Positions 1-11,046 of a stretch of 64,000 bases of DNA are shown here, piece after piece. Position 1 is the stretch's first letter; each line of letters opens with the position of its first letter. Source of the stretch: Rhinopomastus cyanomelas. Its lineage: Eukaryota > Chordata > Aves > Bucerotiformes > Rhinopomastidae. The position numbers and the translations under genes were made by a program. Under the pieces are notes generated by a model, which saw only the letters and a list, made by a program, of their open reading frames with translations, had not been told where the DNA came from and searched no databases. The DNA is taken from assembly GCA_013400115.1 (NCBI GenBank), contig VXBP01000328.1:62001-126000 (forward strand), given 5' to 3'.

Positions 1-49
1 TTCAGTGGCTCAGCATATGACTTCTGTGTACTTGTATGTGCTGTTCTTG

Positions 50-303
50 TATGGACCAAGAGGAAATGGCCTCAAGCTGTAGCAGGAGAGGTTTAGATTA
101 GACAGCAGGAAAAACATGTTCCCCAAAAGTCTCATCAAGCATTTGAACAGGCTGCCCAGGGAAGAGGTTGAGCCACCATCCCTGGAGGTAAAGATGTGTA
201 AATGTGGCACTTAGGTACCCGGTTTAGTGGTTGATTTAGAAGTGCTGGCTTAATGGTTGGACTCAATGATCTTAAAGGCCTTTTCTAACCTAAACCATTA
301 CAC
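50..303 (+). mobile_element. CR1 LINE fragment, 3' part
   Basis: A 5'-truncated, old CR1 copy. It begins in the segment reading GACCAAGAGGAAATGGCCTC, passes through the end of the ORF2 region (GGCTGCCCAGGGAAGAGGTTGAG) and reaches the 3' UTR (GGTTGGACTCAATGATCTT). The tail is diverged to CCTAAACCATTACACC. Sense is on the + strand because the tail lies at the right end. It has several substitutions and is not functional. Confidence 0.85.
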
Positions 304-824
304 CCAACCCTGCCATTCTACTCACCCATCAGGAAACAATCCCGTTGCTGACTGCACATCAAAACTCACATGGGTCAGGATCTCTTCATACTGTGCTCTG
401 CTTTGATAACAGGTCCAGGTGGATGCAGGCAAATTGGGCTTCTGGTGAGTTCAGTGTGCTCTGCATGTTGAAAAACCATGTTCGAAAACAAATCTCTAAG
501 AAAGGTGGTTACAGACCAAAACTTCATCAGCAGGCAGATAGTTCAAGAGCGTGGTCACGTTGCTGAGACATAACTTGCTTTGAGGTTCAGAGCTGTCTTA
601 CCTCTGCTGAAAGGTAGCTGATCCTTTTTCTTCTGTAAAAGCACAAGTTAGTGAGCTGGACACCTGCACTATTTTTGTTAAAGAGTTTCAGGGGCAATAA
701 CTTAAACTAGAGTTAAGGAACAGAATGGGTTGTGAACACTTACTACAGACCGAAGGGCATGACTCCTGCTAATCTGAGTAATAGAACTCTCCTGATTGTA
801 GTGGAGTTAGTCTGAGAACGAGCT
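304..824. other. non-coding stretch, nothing recognised
   Basis: Single-copy-looking sequence between two CR1 copies. Short open frames exist but none has a recognisable protein pattern. It is presumed intronic to MDFIC2 if that gene's earlier exons lie before the window. Confidence 0.4.
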
Positions 825-858
825 ATTTCAGATCATTCAGGTATTTCAGATCATTCAT
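825..858. repeat. 18-base direct tandem duplication
   Basis: The unit ATTTCAGATCATTCAGGT is present once in full and is followed directly by a second, nearly complete copy ending ATTCAT. It lies just outside the left end of the CR1 that starts near 861. Confidence 0.7.
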
Positions 859-860
859 TG

Positions 861-978
861 GCCACATCTGGGGTACTGGGTCCGGTTCTGGGCACCTCAG
901 TACCAGGGAGACATCAAGGTGCTGGAGCAAGTGCAGAGGAGGGCGGCAAAGCTGGTGAAAGGCTCAGAGAATAAATCA
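861..978 (+). mobile_element. CR1 LINE, left part of a split copy
   Basis: Sense CR1 sequence from the ORF2 C-terminal region (CTGGAGCAAGTGCAGAGGAGG, AAGCTGGTGAAAGG). It stops at GAGAATAAATCAT, where an antisense CR1 begins. The missing continuation resumes at about 1206, so this and 1206-1597 are one older element split by a younger insertion. Confidence 0.85.
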
Positions 979-1205
979 TAGAATCATTTGGGATTGGAAG
1001 GGACCTCGAAAGATCATCTAGTCCAATCCCTCTGCAACAGCAGGATCCTCTAGACCAAGTCACACAGGAACACATCCAGTCGGGTCTTGAACATCTCCAG
1101 TGATGGAGACTCCACAACCACCCTGGGCAGCCTGTTCCAGTGCTCTGTCACTCTCACTGTGAAGAAGTTCCTTCTCAGGTTGATATGGAACCTTCTATGT
1201 TCCAG
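976..1205 (-). mobile_element. CR1 LINE 3' fragment nested in another CR1
   Basis: Antisense CR1 with its tail on the left (ATAGAATCATTTGGGATTGG), running to the segment ending CTATGTTCCAG. It is truncated at its 5' end and lies inside the CR1 formed by 861-978 and 1206-1597. The left junction is uncertain by a few bases because AATCAT is shared by host and insert. It belongs to the subfamily with AGGATCCTCTAGACCAAGT, which is common in this window. Confidence 0.85.
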
Positions 1206-1597
1206 AAGAGATGGAGAGAGTTGGGGCTGTTTAGTTTGAAGAAGAGGAGGCTAAAGAGAGACCTCATCAACCTCTACAACGATCTGAAAGGACATTGTAG
1301 AGATGTTGGTGCTGGTCTCTTCTCACAGGTCATTAGTGACAGAACCAGAGAGAAGGGTTTCAAGCTTCAACAGGGGAGGTTTAGACTGGACATCAGGAAG
1401 AAATTATTCATGGAGAGAGTTGTCAAGCACTGGAATGGGCTGCCCAGGGTGGTGGTTGAGTCCCTATCCCCAGATGTGCTTAAAAGATGCTTAGATGTAG
1501 TATTGGGAGATCTGGTTTAGGAGTGAACTTGTAGAGTTGATGGTTGGACTTGATGATCTTGAGGGTCTTTTCCAACCTGAATGATTCTGTGATTCCT
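1206..1597 (+). mobile_element. CR1 LINE, right part of a split copy
   Basis: Continues the element at 861-978, from AAGAGATGGAGAGAGTTGGG through the end of ORF2 and the 3' UTR to the tail TGAATGATTCTGTGATTC. The 126-codon open frame over it is a remnant of the ORF2 region read in a non-native way, not a gene. The tail subfamily (GGTTGGACTTGATGATCTTG) differs from that of the nested insert. Confidence 0.87.
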
Positions 1598-3821
1598 GGG
1601 GATGCTGATGAAAGGGCTTCTGTGAAACACTGACGTTTCTCACGTGTGCATTTTGCCACAGTGGATTAACATGTTATAGTCAAAGGTGTTTAGATCTATT
1701 TTTTAACAATTCTTTATCTTAGTTTATTAAACAATTAATTTAGCTATTTAACTAAATCAAAAATCTCTAAATACAGATCAACCCAATAAAGCACAATTAC
1801 TCTCCAAGAAGCACTGCTATCTCTGTTGCATCACTGATCCTGTAATAAAGGGAATGTCTCTGACACAGCTCTTAGAACACACTGCATCTCAGTGGAGGAT
1901 CTGAAGTATTTATTTCATGTAGGGGACTTATCCTCTAGTCCAAACACACCATTTCCTGAGTTTGCTGACTATCTGGTCTGGCCCTTCAGCTATTACTGGC
2001 ACACAGGTGTGTGCCATGTGATGCAAATAACAGATTTCCTACTCTGTTAAAAAAGCTACAAGTGAAGGAAATTAACAACAAAAAAACCCCCAACCAATCT
2101 GTGCTCAATTAATAATGTTGAGGGCTGGACGGAAGCCAAGACAACCAAGAGAAGCCAGATTTGTGGTTGTCACCGCATACTCTGCTCACTCTACTCTGAC
2201 AAGTTGCTTATTCCACACACCCATGGCCAAATCCTGTTTGCTGGTGCACGGAGAGCCTCTGAAGGCAGAGGGAGACCTGTGGAAACTGGTGATCATTTTG
2301 TTCCCTGGGCTTGGAGAAGAGCAGAGCCGAAGCTCATAGGGCTCACCAAGGATGACCTTCAGCGAGGTCTGCGCCGGGTTTGTCCAGAGCGCTCTGCCAG
2401 AGGCTGAGCCGACAGCCGCCAAGCAAGAGTAGGGAAGCTCAGACATGAGGCAGGCTAGTAAAATTGTTAGAAGTCGCTCTTTTGTGCTAATTAATCTATT
2501 AACGTGGGGAATGAGATCTGAGGTTGTTGTTCTCGCTGAGATGAACGTAGAAACGCCGTTGTGCAAACAGCAGGGAAAACAGAGGCGGAAGCGGGAGATT
2601 GCATCTCCCTTCACGCAGTTTGTGGCTAATTTATTTTCAAATATATAAATGAATGCATAGGAATGGATGTTTAATTGCTAATATCTATTATTTATATACA
2701 TTACCCCACTTAAAAAGGGACCAAAAAGCCTCACACATGCAGATTCCTCGAAATGTGTTGCAGCCATTATCACAGTTCATGGTGTGTGCTCTGATGGGAA
2801 TTTAAAAGCATCTTCACTGCACATTGCAGGCTCTTGTGCTGAAGCATTATTTTATTATTAAAATCTTGCACTTTTTCCATGCCCTCTTCCCTAACCCTAA
2901 GGGTCACATCTCTTCTCTCCAGATTACATAAGCACCATTATGGATAACGCATTTAAAGGGGGAAAAAAAGAACCACCCTGTTATTAGAAAACAGATCCTT
3001 GGGCAGGAAAAAAAAAAGTAGATTGAAAGATCCTTCATTCACACTGAATTAAGTTTCATCTCTCACATCTCTGTATTAGAAGGAAATCTCATAAAAATAA
3101 GATCTCTGAAAAGAATAATCTTAATTACACCAAGGATTGCTGCATGAAACGATCACATTTTCTACAGCGTAAATTTCATACAATTAAATGCAGTGGTGTC
3201 ACCTTCTACAAGGTTTCAATTTTATAATTATTTCAGCTCATTTGGTTAGGAAAAAATATAAGCACCAATGTACTGAGCATCACCGAAACCTAGCCCTTGC
3301 TGTTCTACAGAACTGACTTAGAACTTTGTTGTGCTTCCTTGCCAATCCCTAATGAGTCTATTCTATGTGCTTGTCTGAACTTAAATAAATCTTGACATAT
3401 TTAAATAAATCTTTAAATTGATAAAGCTGGTGATGATCTGCTGCTCCAGTTCATTCACGTGCTGTTTGTTCTTGCCACCCGCTCTAACTGCCTTTTTTCC
3501 CCCCCTTGTTATTATAAGGAAGAGGGACTGATTTTTATAAATGTTGTTTTTCATCAAGAAAGATGTCTTAAAAAAAAAACACTTTAAAAAAAATAAAAAG
3601 CATCATTCTGGAAACTTCCTGGCAGTGAACTTTATGTTACGTGAGATAGAAAATGCCACAACAGAACCAGTGCAGTCGAATGAGTTCACAGTTAGTCATC
3701 CTAGGGCAAGAAATGTGGTTATAACCATATGCTTTCCTGAGACAACCAATGAAAAGGCATTCATATTGTTGAAGGCGTTTTTTCCTTTCCAAAAAACAAG
3801 GAGGGGAAAAAAAACCAGCCC
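1598..3821. other. AT-rich non-coding stretch
   Basis: About 2.2 kb without a recognisable gene or interspersed repeat. It has many short A/T runs and short open frames on both strands without a family signature. It is presumed to be intron upstream of the MDFIC2 last exon. No convincing exon with a phase-1 donor was found. Confidence 0.4.
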
Positions 3822-4116
3822 CATATAAAAGCAATTGAAAGGTCTGTGATCCAACTGGATTCACACAGTCGGGATCTCGCACCTGCTCCAAGCCCTGCTG
3901 CACCCGGAGGCAGCCGCTCCAGATGCTGCCCTTTGAATGGAGGGAGTTAATGAGTCGGTTTCTCGAGGGGGAACATATATAACGCAAAGTTTTTGTCGTG
4001 GTGACCAAGTTTTGAGGAATATTCGTTGGCTACAAACACACATCCTAGCTGGTGGTGTTCTTTCAGAATAGTGTCTCCTTTCAAAAATTGCCAGGTCGAT
4101 GAATGAAAAGGTAAGA
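3822..4116 (+). promoter_or_regulatory. possible promoter and splice-donor cluster, weak
   Basis: There is a CCAAT at 3746-3750, a TATA-like ATATAAAAG at 3823-3831 and a second, TATATAA, at 3976-3982. A short frame at 4099 (ATG AAT GAA AAG) ends exactly at a strong donor, AAG|GTAAGA, at 4110/4111. This donor would leave phase 0, whereas the MDFIC2 last exon is entered in phase 1. The two cannot be joined directly without another exon between. The signals may be coincidental. Confidence 0.13.
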
Positions 4117-4185
4117 AAGAGATTTTGGGTTTCCTCCCTGTCTTTGGTTAGGAAAACTCACAGTCATCAAACACACTTACTGAGA

Positions 4186-4229
4186 CAGACTACTTAGGCA
4201 AACCAGACTACTTAGACAAACCAGACTCC
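4186..4229. repeat. 18-base tandem repeat, about 2.4 copies
   Basis: The unit CAGACTACTTAGGCAAAC is followed by a copy with one change (AGACAAAC) and a partial third copy, CAGACTCC. Confidence 0.75.
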
Positions 4230-4494
4230 AAGCAGATGATGAATCTGAGCCCTTCGTTCCCCCTGTGTGTGTGGGTTTTGCTTTGTTCACCACAGTCCTT
4301 CTCCAGCTGCTGTATGGAATTCAAGAGGCAAGGCTGACTATCCCCTGAACCCCCAATGACCATAGAGAAAAGCAAGAACTAGACCTGCAGGGTCCAAGAA
4401 TCTGATCCAGTCTCCACAAAAGCTTTGGGTGTTTGTACAGTAATTTTCCACAGGGATTGATTCTTATAAGAATCTATCTTATAATTCTATTGAT

Positions 4495-5056
4495 TCTTAG
4501 CAGATGGAGAGAGGTTCTTCTCTCCCTCTACTTTGCCCTGGTGAGACCACATCTGGAGTATTGTGTCCTGTTCTGGGCCACTCGGTTCCAGAAGGACACA
4601 GAGCTGCTTGAGAGACCCCAGCTCAGAGCCACAAAGATGATGAAGGGAGTGGAACATCTCCTTGATGAGGAAAGGCGGAGGGAGCTGAGTCTCGAGCTTG
4701 GAGAAGAGGAGACTGAGGGGTGACCCCATTAATGTTGATAAATATCTGAAAGGTGGGTGTCAGGAGGATGGAGCCAGTCTCTGCTCAGTGGATAGGATGA
4801 GGGGCAATGGGTGTGAGCTGAAACATAGCAGATTCCACATCAATAGGAGAAGGAACTTCTTCCCAGTAGGGGTGACAAAGCCCTGGAAGGGGCTGCTCAG
4901 GAAAGCTGTGGAATCTCCTTCTCTGGAGACTTTTGTAACTCGCCTGGCCATGTTCCTGTGCAACTGGATCTAGGTGATCCTGCTGTGACAGGAGGACTGG
5001 ACTGGGTGATCTTTCGAGGTCACTTCCAATCCCTAATGTTCTGTGATTCTGTGATA
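4495..5056 (+). mobile_element. CR1 LINE, ORF2 C-terminus and 3' UTR
   Basis: One of the longer CR1 copies here. The open frame over 4433-4723 keeps the recognisable end of the CR1 reverse-transcriptase protein ([29 protein letters not shown]), then breaks by frameshift. The 3' UTR and tail (CCAATCCCTAATGTTCTGTG, then ATTCTGTG) end near 5056. It is truncated at the 5' end and cannot be active. Confidence 0.92.
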
Positions 5057-5237
5057 ACTTAGAAAGGGATCATTTGAATAAGAATGATTCTGTCCTAAAC
5101 TATACATGCAGGCAAAAATGCCCCAAAATTTGGGTGGCTGATAAGTTCTTTGCTATTTCCCTCCCTAGAATTAGCAGGAGAAGCCTGATAATTTTTATCT
5201 TTAATGGCAAACTCTTGTGGAAGAAGAAATAGACCCC

Positions 5238-5322
5238 AGTGTGCCCTGGCAGGAGGGTTGGACTAGATGATCTTTTGAGGTCCCTACCAATCCCCAATGC
5301 TCTGTGGTGCTGTGATTCTGTG
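5238..5322 (+). mobile_element. CR1 LINE 3' tail
   Basis: A short sense fragment of only the last 85 bases: GGCAGGAGGGTTGGACTAG, ATGATCTTTTGAGGTCC and a tail ending TGTGATTCTGTG. Confidence 0.85.
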
Positions 5323-5423
5323 CACTGATCAGATCCCACATGCAGCATCACAACACAGCAGCTCCCAGCTGTGTGAGACTCAACCCTCAGCTGAAATTTA
5401 TAGTCCAAACACACTAAAAGTAG

Positions 5424-5490
5424 AAAATCATAGCATCATTATGTCACAAAAGACCTTGAAGCTCATCGAGCCCAGCTGTAAATTTGGTTC
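5424..5490 (-). mobile_element. diverged CR1 LINE 3' tail
   Basis: Antisense, degraded tail: AATCATAGCATCATTATG, then AAAGACCTTGAAGCTCATCG and CCCAGCTGTAAATT. It resembles the antisense tails at 9239 and 34354 but with more changes, so it is an older copy. Confidence 0.6.
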
Positions 5491-5680
5491 GGAGTACCCG
5501 TTCCTCTGAACTTTGATGCCAGAGAACAGCCTCATTCAAAATAACTTCACTCTGCTGATGCTTTTCCAGAACCAACAGCTGAGAAAATAAACCCTTTCAC
5601 CTGACGTTGTGGAAGTACTTAGCATCAATGTGTTTTTAGCCTGTCTTGCGTCTCATTTCCGGGTAGCCACGCCAGTCTGA

Positions 5681-5998
<318 letters not shown>

Positions 5999-6325
5999 CA
6001 GAAAAATAAGTGACAAAGTTCCTCAGAACTACCTGAATGTGAACTGATAGAGTGAAAAAAAAGGAGGGTTTTGGGGGGGTTTTTTGAAGACAACAGTGAT
6101 AGCCAGAGTGTTTTGGCAAGCAGGACTGGAAGGGAAGGGACAGAGCACAAAGGAGGATTTTATTGTGCGGTTTTTTTTAAAGATAATAGTAATAAACAGA
6201 GTGTTTGCCAACCAGGACTATGTGCCTCGTGCTGCTCCCACCATGGAGGTCTCTGTATCTGTACCATCCTGGTTGTACGGCGATTTCACAAGCTGCTGAA
6301 ACTAATAAAGGGCAAAGAAGGGTTT
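5999..6325 (+). other. MDFIC2: MDFIC2 3' UTR with two poly(A) signals
   Basis: The region after the stop contains AATAAA at 6191-6196 and again at 6304-6309, which would give 3' UTRs of about 215 or 330 bases. Both are canonical. The end point is my estimate, about 15-20 bases past the second signal. A 78-base tandem duplication lies inside (6049-6219), and its second copy created the first AATAAA. Confidence 0.5.
6049..6219. repeat. imperfect 78-base tandem duplication in the 3' UTR
   Basis: Copy 1 (6049-6127) and copy 2 (6143-6219) run in parallel. Both start AGAGTG or AGAGCA, then AAAGGAGG, a T run, GAAGACAACAGTGATAGCC against AAAGATAATAGTAATAAAC, AGAGTGTTT, and finish with CAGGACT. A 15-base spacer separates them. 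Roughly three quarters of bases match, so the duplication is old. Confidence 0.75.
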
Positions 6326-7499
6326 TCTCCTTTGCTGTAGACAACAACACGGTTCCTAAGTGCCAAGCGTGCTCGATGCTTTTCCCACTGTCAGTCCAAG
6401 GCTTTTATAAACCTCTAATTGCTTTAAACACGGATTTCCCCATTCATAAACACGGGGCAAATTAGGGCACGATATTAGGGCTGAGATATATTAGTTCTTC
6501 TTCCTAATGGATTCATACCTAAACATGTATTGCACATTGTTGGTTGTTATTAATAATGTATGATACAGCATCATTTTATAATTAAAAATTGATTTATTCA
6601 ATCTCTTAAAATACACTTAGATGCTCTCTTTAGGTGGGAAAGGAAATTAAATGAATCAGAAACCATGCTAGCAGTAATTACAGCAAGTGTGTCTGAAAAC
6701 CTCCAGTGAGTTTTGTGGAGGGAGCATTTCAACAGGGCAGTGCCACTGCAATTCGACGGCGTGTGCCCGTGGGTCTGTAAGAACAGGCTGAGCCTATTGT
6801 TCATTAGTCATAGAAAAGGTCTCCTTAAGTGTAATTAGCCCATTAGGCACCGAGGAAAACACAGAGCTGCTTGCTCACGTCAGATATTGATGGACTAGCA
6901 CCAAAATGCTGTTTGATTTGAATAAGCACTAAGAATTTATCCCCAAAACCCCACTGATGCCAGTGCAAAAGTGCCTGGGAAGACCCACATGAGAATCGTG
7001 GCCAAGATGCTGAGCGCTGCCGAATTGACTGAAGCTGCTTGTGCAAGAGTTTGAGTTTAAATATTCAATGGAAACAAATATATTTTCCCCCATTTCTAGA
7101 AAATCTGGATTTAAAAAAAAAATGGAAGGAAAGAAAGAAGTAAGTTGAGCTGCTGACGATTTTTGCACAGGCATCTTACAAACCTTGGTGATCTGGGGAC
7201 AAGACGACTTAGCAATGCAGCAGCAGTCCAGCAAGGCTTGATTCTGGGCTCCTTCCAGGAGATCTGTGGGGAGTAAAAGTGGCTTCTTATTTTAATAGTG
7301 ATGTCACATTGTGAGTTGTGGCCACCTAAAGGAACAAAACACAAGTCCCTTATTGCCGCGTCTGCGCTAGCCTGCCAGCTAGGCCTGACCCCAAACCCCA
7401 AATCACCATCCACCGCCACCCAGGAGGGACTGGTTTTGAGCAGTTGGGCAGTGCTGGGTTTTAATTCTCCAGTTTGCACTCTCACATAGATTTCTATGT
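6326..7499. other. non-coding stretch downstream of MDFIC2
   Basis: No gene or interspersed repeat recognised. The part at about 6470-6620 is AT-rich with several TAAT cores (TTATTAATAATG, ATAATTAAAAATTGATTT) and might be a conserved non-coding element. Confidence 0.4.
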
Positions 7500-7646
7500 C
7501 CAGGAAGGTGGTTGGTGCCCTGTCCTTGGAGGTGTTTAAGGCCAGGCTGGATGAGGCTCTGGCCAGCCTGATCTAGGGTGGAGTATCCCTGCCCATGGCG
7601 GGGGAGTTGGAACTGGATGATCTTCTAACCGTGACTTACTCTATGA
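7500..7646 (+). mobile_element. CR1 LINE 3' fragment
   Basis: Sense CR1 of a different subfamily from most here: CTTGGAGGTGTTTAAGGCC, GGATGAGGCTCTGGCCAGCC, AGTATCCCTGCCCATGG, GGAACTGGATGATCTTC, ending CTCTATGA. A second CR1 tail follows directly. Confidence 0.88.
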
Positions 7647-7733
7647 CTTGGTCTAGGTGATCCTGCTGTGGCAGGGGGATTGGACTGGATGATCTTTCAA
7701 GGTCCCTTTCAATCCCTAATGATTCTATGATTT
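7647..7733 (+). mobile_element. CR1 LINE 3' tail, in tandem with the preceding one
   Basis: Sense tail from CTTGGTCTAGGTGATCCTGC to CCCTAATGATTCTATGA. It begins exactly at the CTATGA end of the previous CR1, so it probably integrated into that copy's ATTCTATG tail. Confidence 0.88.
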
Positions 7734-9238
7734 ATAAATAAAGACAGTCACACAAAGCATTTGAGAATCATAAAAGGGAAAAGCATTCCCCACGTACCAT
7801 TTCTTAGAGAAGCACCAGCAGATACTTGAGCTGATAGTCCTTGCTCTTGCTGCTGTCCAGAAGGGAAGATTTCACATGCAACGACTGGAAGGAGCCCAAG
7901 AAAGGAAACTAGAGGGTGACATATCCCAAAATGCTGCCAGTGAGGGACATAGAGATGCTGAACTTGCAAGCTTCCCAGCCTCAAGTCTTCTTCTAGCTCA
8001 GCACCTACAAGGTCGTACATACTAGCCACACTAGGATCACCTCAGTGAGTGAGGTCTCCACACTGTGGAACTATACTAAGGGCTACTAACACAAACATTT
8101 GTTTTGGATTCTTTTCCTAGCAATTGTTATTCAAAAGAGCTTTTTTTTGTCATGTTGCAACCTGTAGGTTGAGAAACTGAGGTCACATCTGCTCTAGGGC
8201 ATGAGTAAGGTCACTGACAGAGTGACAATGGTCGTAGCCATGGCTAGACAGCACATCCCAACAACAGGAGTCGAATCCTTCTGTGGGATCTATTGAGAGC
8301 TGCTGTGACAGTGGATGGTGGGGCTTTAAACAAGGCAGCCATGCGTCCTTGCCTATGGTGTACAATTGGCTTGGCTTCCTCTTTTAGGAAGTAGGTTTTT
8401 AGAGGCCTTCTGCATGAGCAATGAAGCCCTGAAAAACGTGTGAGCTCGTGCAGCACAGCAGAAATGGGAGTTTATGTGACTTTGTTTTCTCTCATAAAAT
8501 CATTAATTATGATGTAGTGTTTTCATGATGTGCAGGAACCCCTTAAAAACATTGTCACCGGAGAAAGTCAGTCGGACTTTCCTGCTACCTACTTCATAAT
8601 CTGGATTTCCTCTTTGGAGAGCCATCCTATTCCTACACGACTCCTTGGGCCAGAGAAACACCTATTTATCAGATCTGAACGTGGGCAGACATTCCAGTGA
8701 AACAGAAATCTCTGGAGCAAATCAAGGCAGTCTCTGTATTTTTTATTTACTGGGAAGGAAGGTCTGAGCGCTTGAGTAGGAGGCGTTTGGGTGGATGGCT
8801 GTTCTGAACATGTTGGACTCAGCTGTGCTCCCAGGGAGATGTCAGCTCCGCAGCGTGTGAAACCAGCTCCTCGGAACAACAAATAGAAGTTACGGTTTTG
8901 CAAATGGGAACATCGCTGCGACACGACGCCTCTCCTCGGCACCATAAATGCGCTGACAGATTGGCTGGGGGAAGAGAGAGACGGAGATAATAACGACGAG
9001 ATACGCTGCTACCTTCTACAGGAAGGGACCATGGGATGCTCTCTAAGGATCTCCTCTTGGAAATGACCCAGGAGGTCTCATCCTTGAGAGAAAATTGTCT
9101 TTTCACTTCGTTTCACTGTGTTCTCAGGACACAACAGAGATCAGGACAGAAGTGGTCTTTTGCTACTGCACCATGGAGGACTTGGGGTGAAGGTCCTCAG
9201 AGTGCTCTGAAAGGCTAAAGATCAGTTTTCCCAAAGGA
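7734..9238. other. non-coding stretch, nothing recognised
   Basis: About 1.5 kb with only chance-length open frames. The longest, about 118 codons on the minus strand, has no recognisable domain. Confidence 0.4.
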
Positions 9239-9565
9239 AATCACAGTATCACAGTAATGATAAGGTTGGAAAAGACCTTAAAGATCATCCAGTCCAACCT
9301 AAATCCAAATAAACCCAGTAATCCTAACATCTAACATCTAGATCATGCCACTCAGAACCTCATCCAGCCTAACCTTGAACACCTCCAGGGACGGTGACTC
9401 AACCACCTCAGTGGGCAGCCCATTCCAAAACCAGATCACTCTTGCAGTGAAAAATCTGTTCCTAATGTCAAGTCTAAACCTCCTCTGATGGAGCTTAAGA
9501 CTACGACCCCTTGTCGTGTCTCCAGTAGCTCTGATTGAGATAAGCCCTTCCATGATGTTATTCTG
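9239..9565 (-). mobile_element. CR1 LINE 3' fragment
   Basis: Antisense copy with its tail on the left (ATCACAGTATCACAGTAATG, GGTTGGAAAAGACCTTAAAG). It runs through CACCTCCAGGGACGGTGACTC to the end of the ORF2 region. The minus-strand frame reads [17 protein letters not shown], typical of the C-terminus of the CR1 ORF2 protein. Confidence 0.9.
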
Positions 9566-10856
9566 GTGCCTTACCCTCCATGCCCACTATAAATCCTTCT
9601 AGATACGTGGCTAACAAGGTTTAGCACAGGTACATCCTCAAACACAGGAATGGAGCATATTATAGTGCCTCCTTTTACTTTCTCTGCCTTCCTACAGCTG
9701 TCTTTGACAGCGTTTTGGTCATCCACTCACTTTTAAGTAACCACAACCAGAATGACCAGTATCTTCCAAAAGTCAATGCACAACCTGCCTGTACTCCAGT
9801 GCTGTTTAGGGGCTGAGCTCTACAAGTCTTCAGTTCTCAGGAAGAAAGCAAAAGACAGGAACAACTCAGATGTTTGCAATCTCCTGTGGTTGTGCTTGTG
9901 CAGCATCAAACCTTGTTCAAGAGTTGGACCACGGATGCGCCTAAATATTAATTTTTTCTTTTAAGTTACATTAAATGGGTGGTTCTATTGTTTCAATCCT
10001 TGTCTATGCCAAGACTTTTTTGAGGATTGTTAAATGCAAGGTAATTTTCCTATTATGCAAGGAAAGAAGTTTACCAAACAGACTGGCATTTCCAGGCACT
10101 ACCTCACTAGAATTCACAGGAACTGAGTATTAATCGTGACTATTAATAACAATAATCTATCATTCCTGTGGTTTCTGGGTGGAATTATTGAGACACTGCA
10201 CTTTCTCTTAGCATGCTTCATGTAATTGCACAACAGAGCAATTCTATGGAATTCATTACTCTTCTGGTAACGATCTAGATTTCCTGAACATTGCACATGG
10301 ACAGGAATCGGAATCGTTGCCATCTGATGCATGCTCCATGGCCTGTGCAAAATGAGTTGGTGGGTGCAAGCCAATTCATAATGGATGTGTGCCCATATCA
10401 CAAAAAAACACCGTTATAATTGGTACCCTCAGGAAGAATGCCAAGGTCTGAGTGTAAACAGAGCACTCTCTGTCCCAAGAGCTAGCTCTTCCGTGGTCAG
10501 GGTTGAAGCACAAAGGAAAGAGCAATGCTGAACTGCATCTGCTGCCTCTGGAAAGGGCTTTGCTCTCCTGAGGTAGCAGCTGGCATCTCAGATCCCCTTT
10601 AAAAACGGGAGAAAACTTGCTCTTAATGAACATACTTATTGTGCCTCTTCCATGTTGCCACGGAGGTTGTGGAAGTTTAAAACACAACAGAGCAAGTAGT
10701 TGTTCCAGTGTGTCATTTGTCCTCTTTCTAGACGTATTCAGAAATAAAACTCTGTTGCCCTGAAATGAAAATTGTCTGTTCATCAATCCCCACTTGAATT
10801 CTAAGACATCTACAAACCAGGAAAAGCCAAAAGTCACTGACTTACCATCTCTTAGA
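9566..10856. other. non-coding stretch, nothing recognised
   Basis: A 176-codon minus-strand open frame (10376-10906) overlaps the right part and starts within the next CR1. It shows no recognisable motif and I treat it as chance. Confidence 0.4.
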
Positions 10857-11046
10857 CTCATAGAATCATGCAGGTTGGAAAAGACCTGTGGGATCATCAA
10901 GTCCAACCATCAATCCTGCTCTACAAATTCACCCCTAAACCAGATCCCCCAACACTACATCTAAGTAAATTTTAAACTCATCCAGGGATGGGGACTTTTA
11001 AACTCATCCAGGGATGGGGACTCAACCATCACCCTGAGCAACCCTA
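10857..11046 (-). mobile_element. CR1 LINE 3' fragment with an internal duplication
   Basis: Antisense copy: CATAGAATCATGCAGGTTGG, AAGTCCAACCATCAATCC, and CTCATCCAGGGATGGGGACT present twice. It ends near CCCTGAGCAACCCTA. It is 5'-truncated. Confidence 0.88.
10971..11022. repeat. exact 26-base tandem duplication inside a CR1
   Basis: The unit from TTTAAACTC to ATGGGGACT occurs at 10971-10996 and again, identical, at 10997-11022. Identity suggests a recent event, or an assembly or replication slip. Confidence 0.9.

Noticed and set aside
10376..10906. 176-codon minus-strand open frame
   Set aside because: Starts within a CR1 tail and shows no recognisable motif. Treated as chance.
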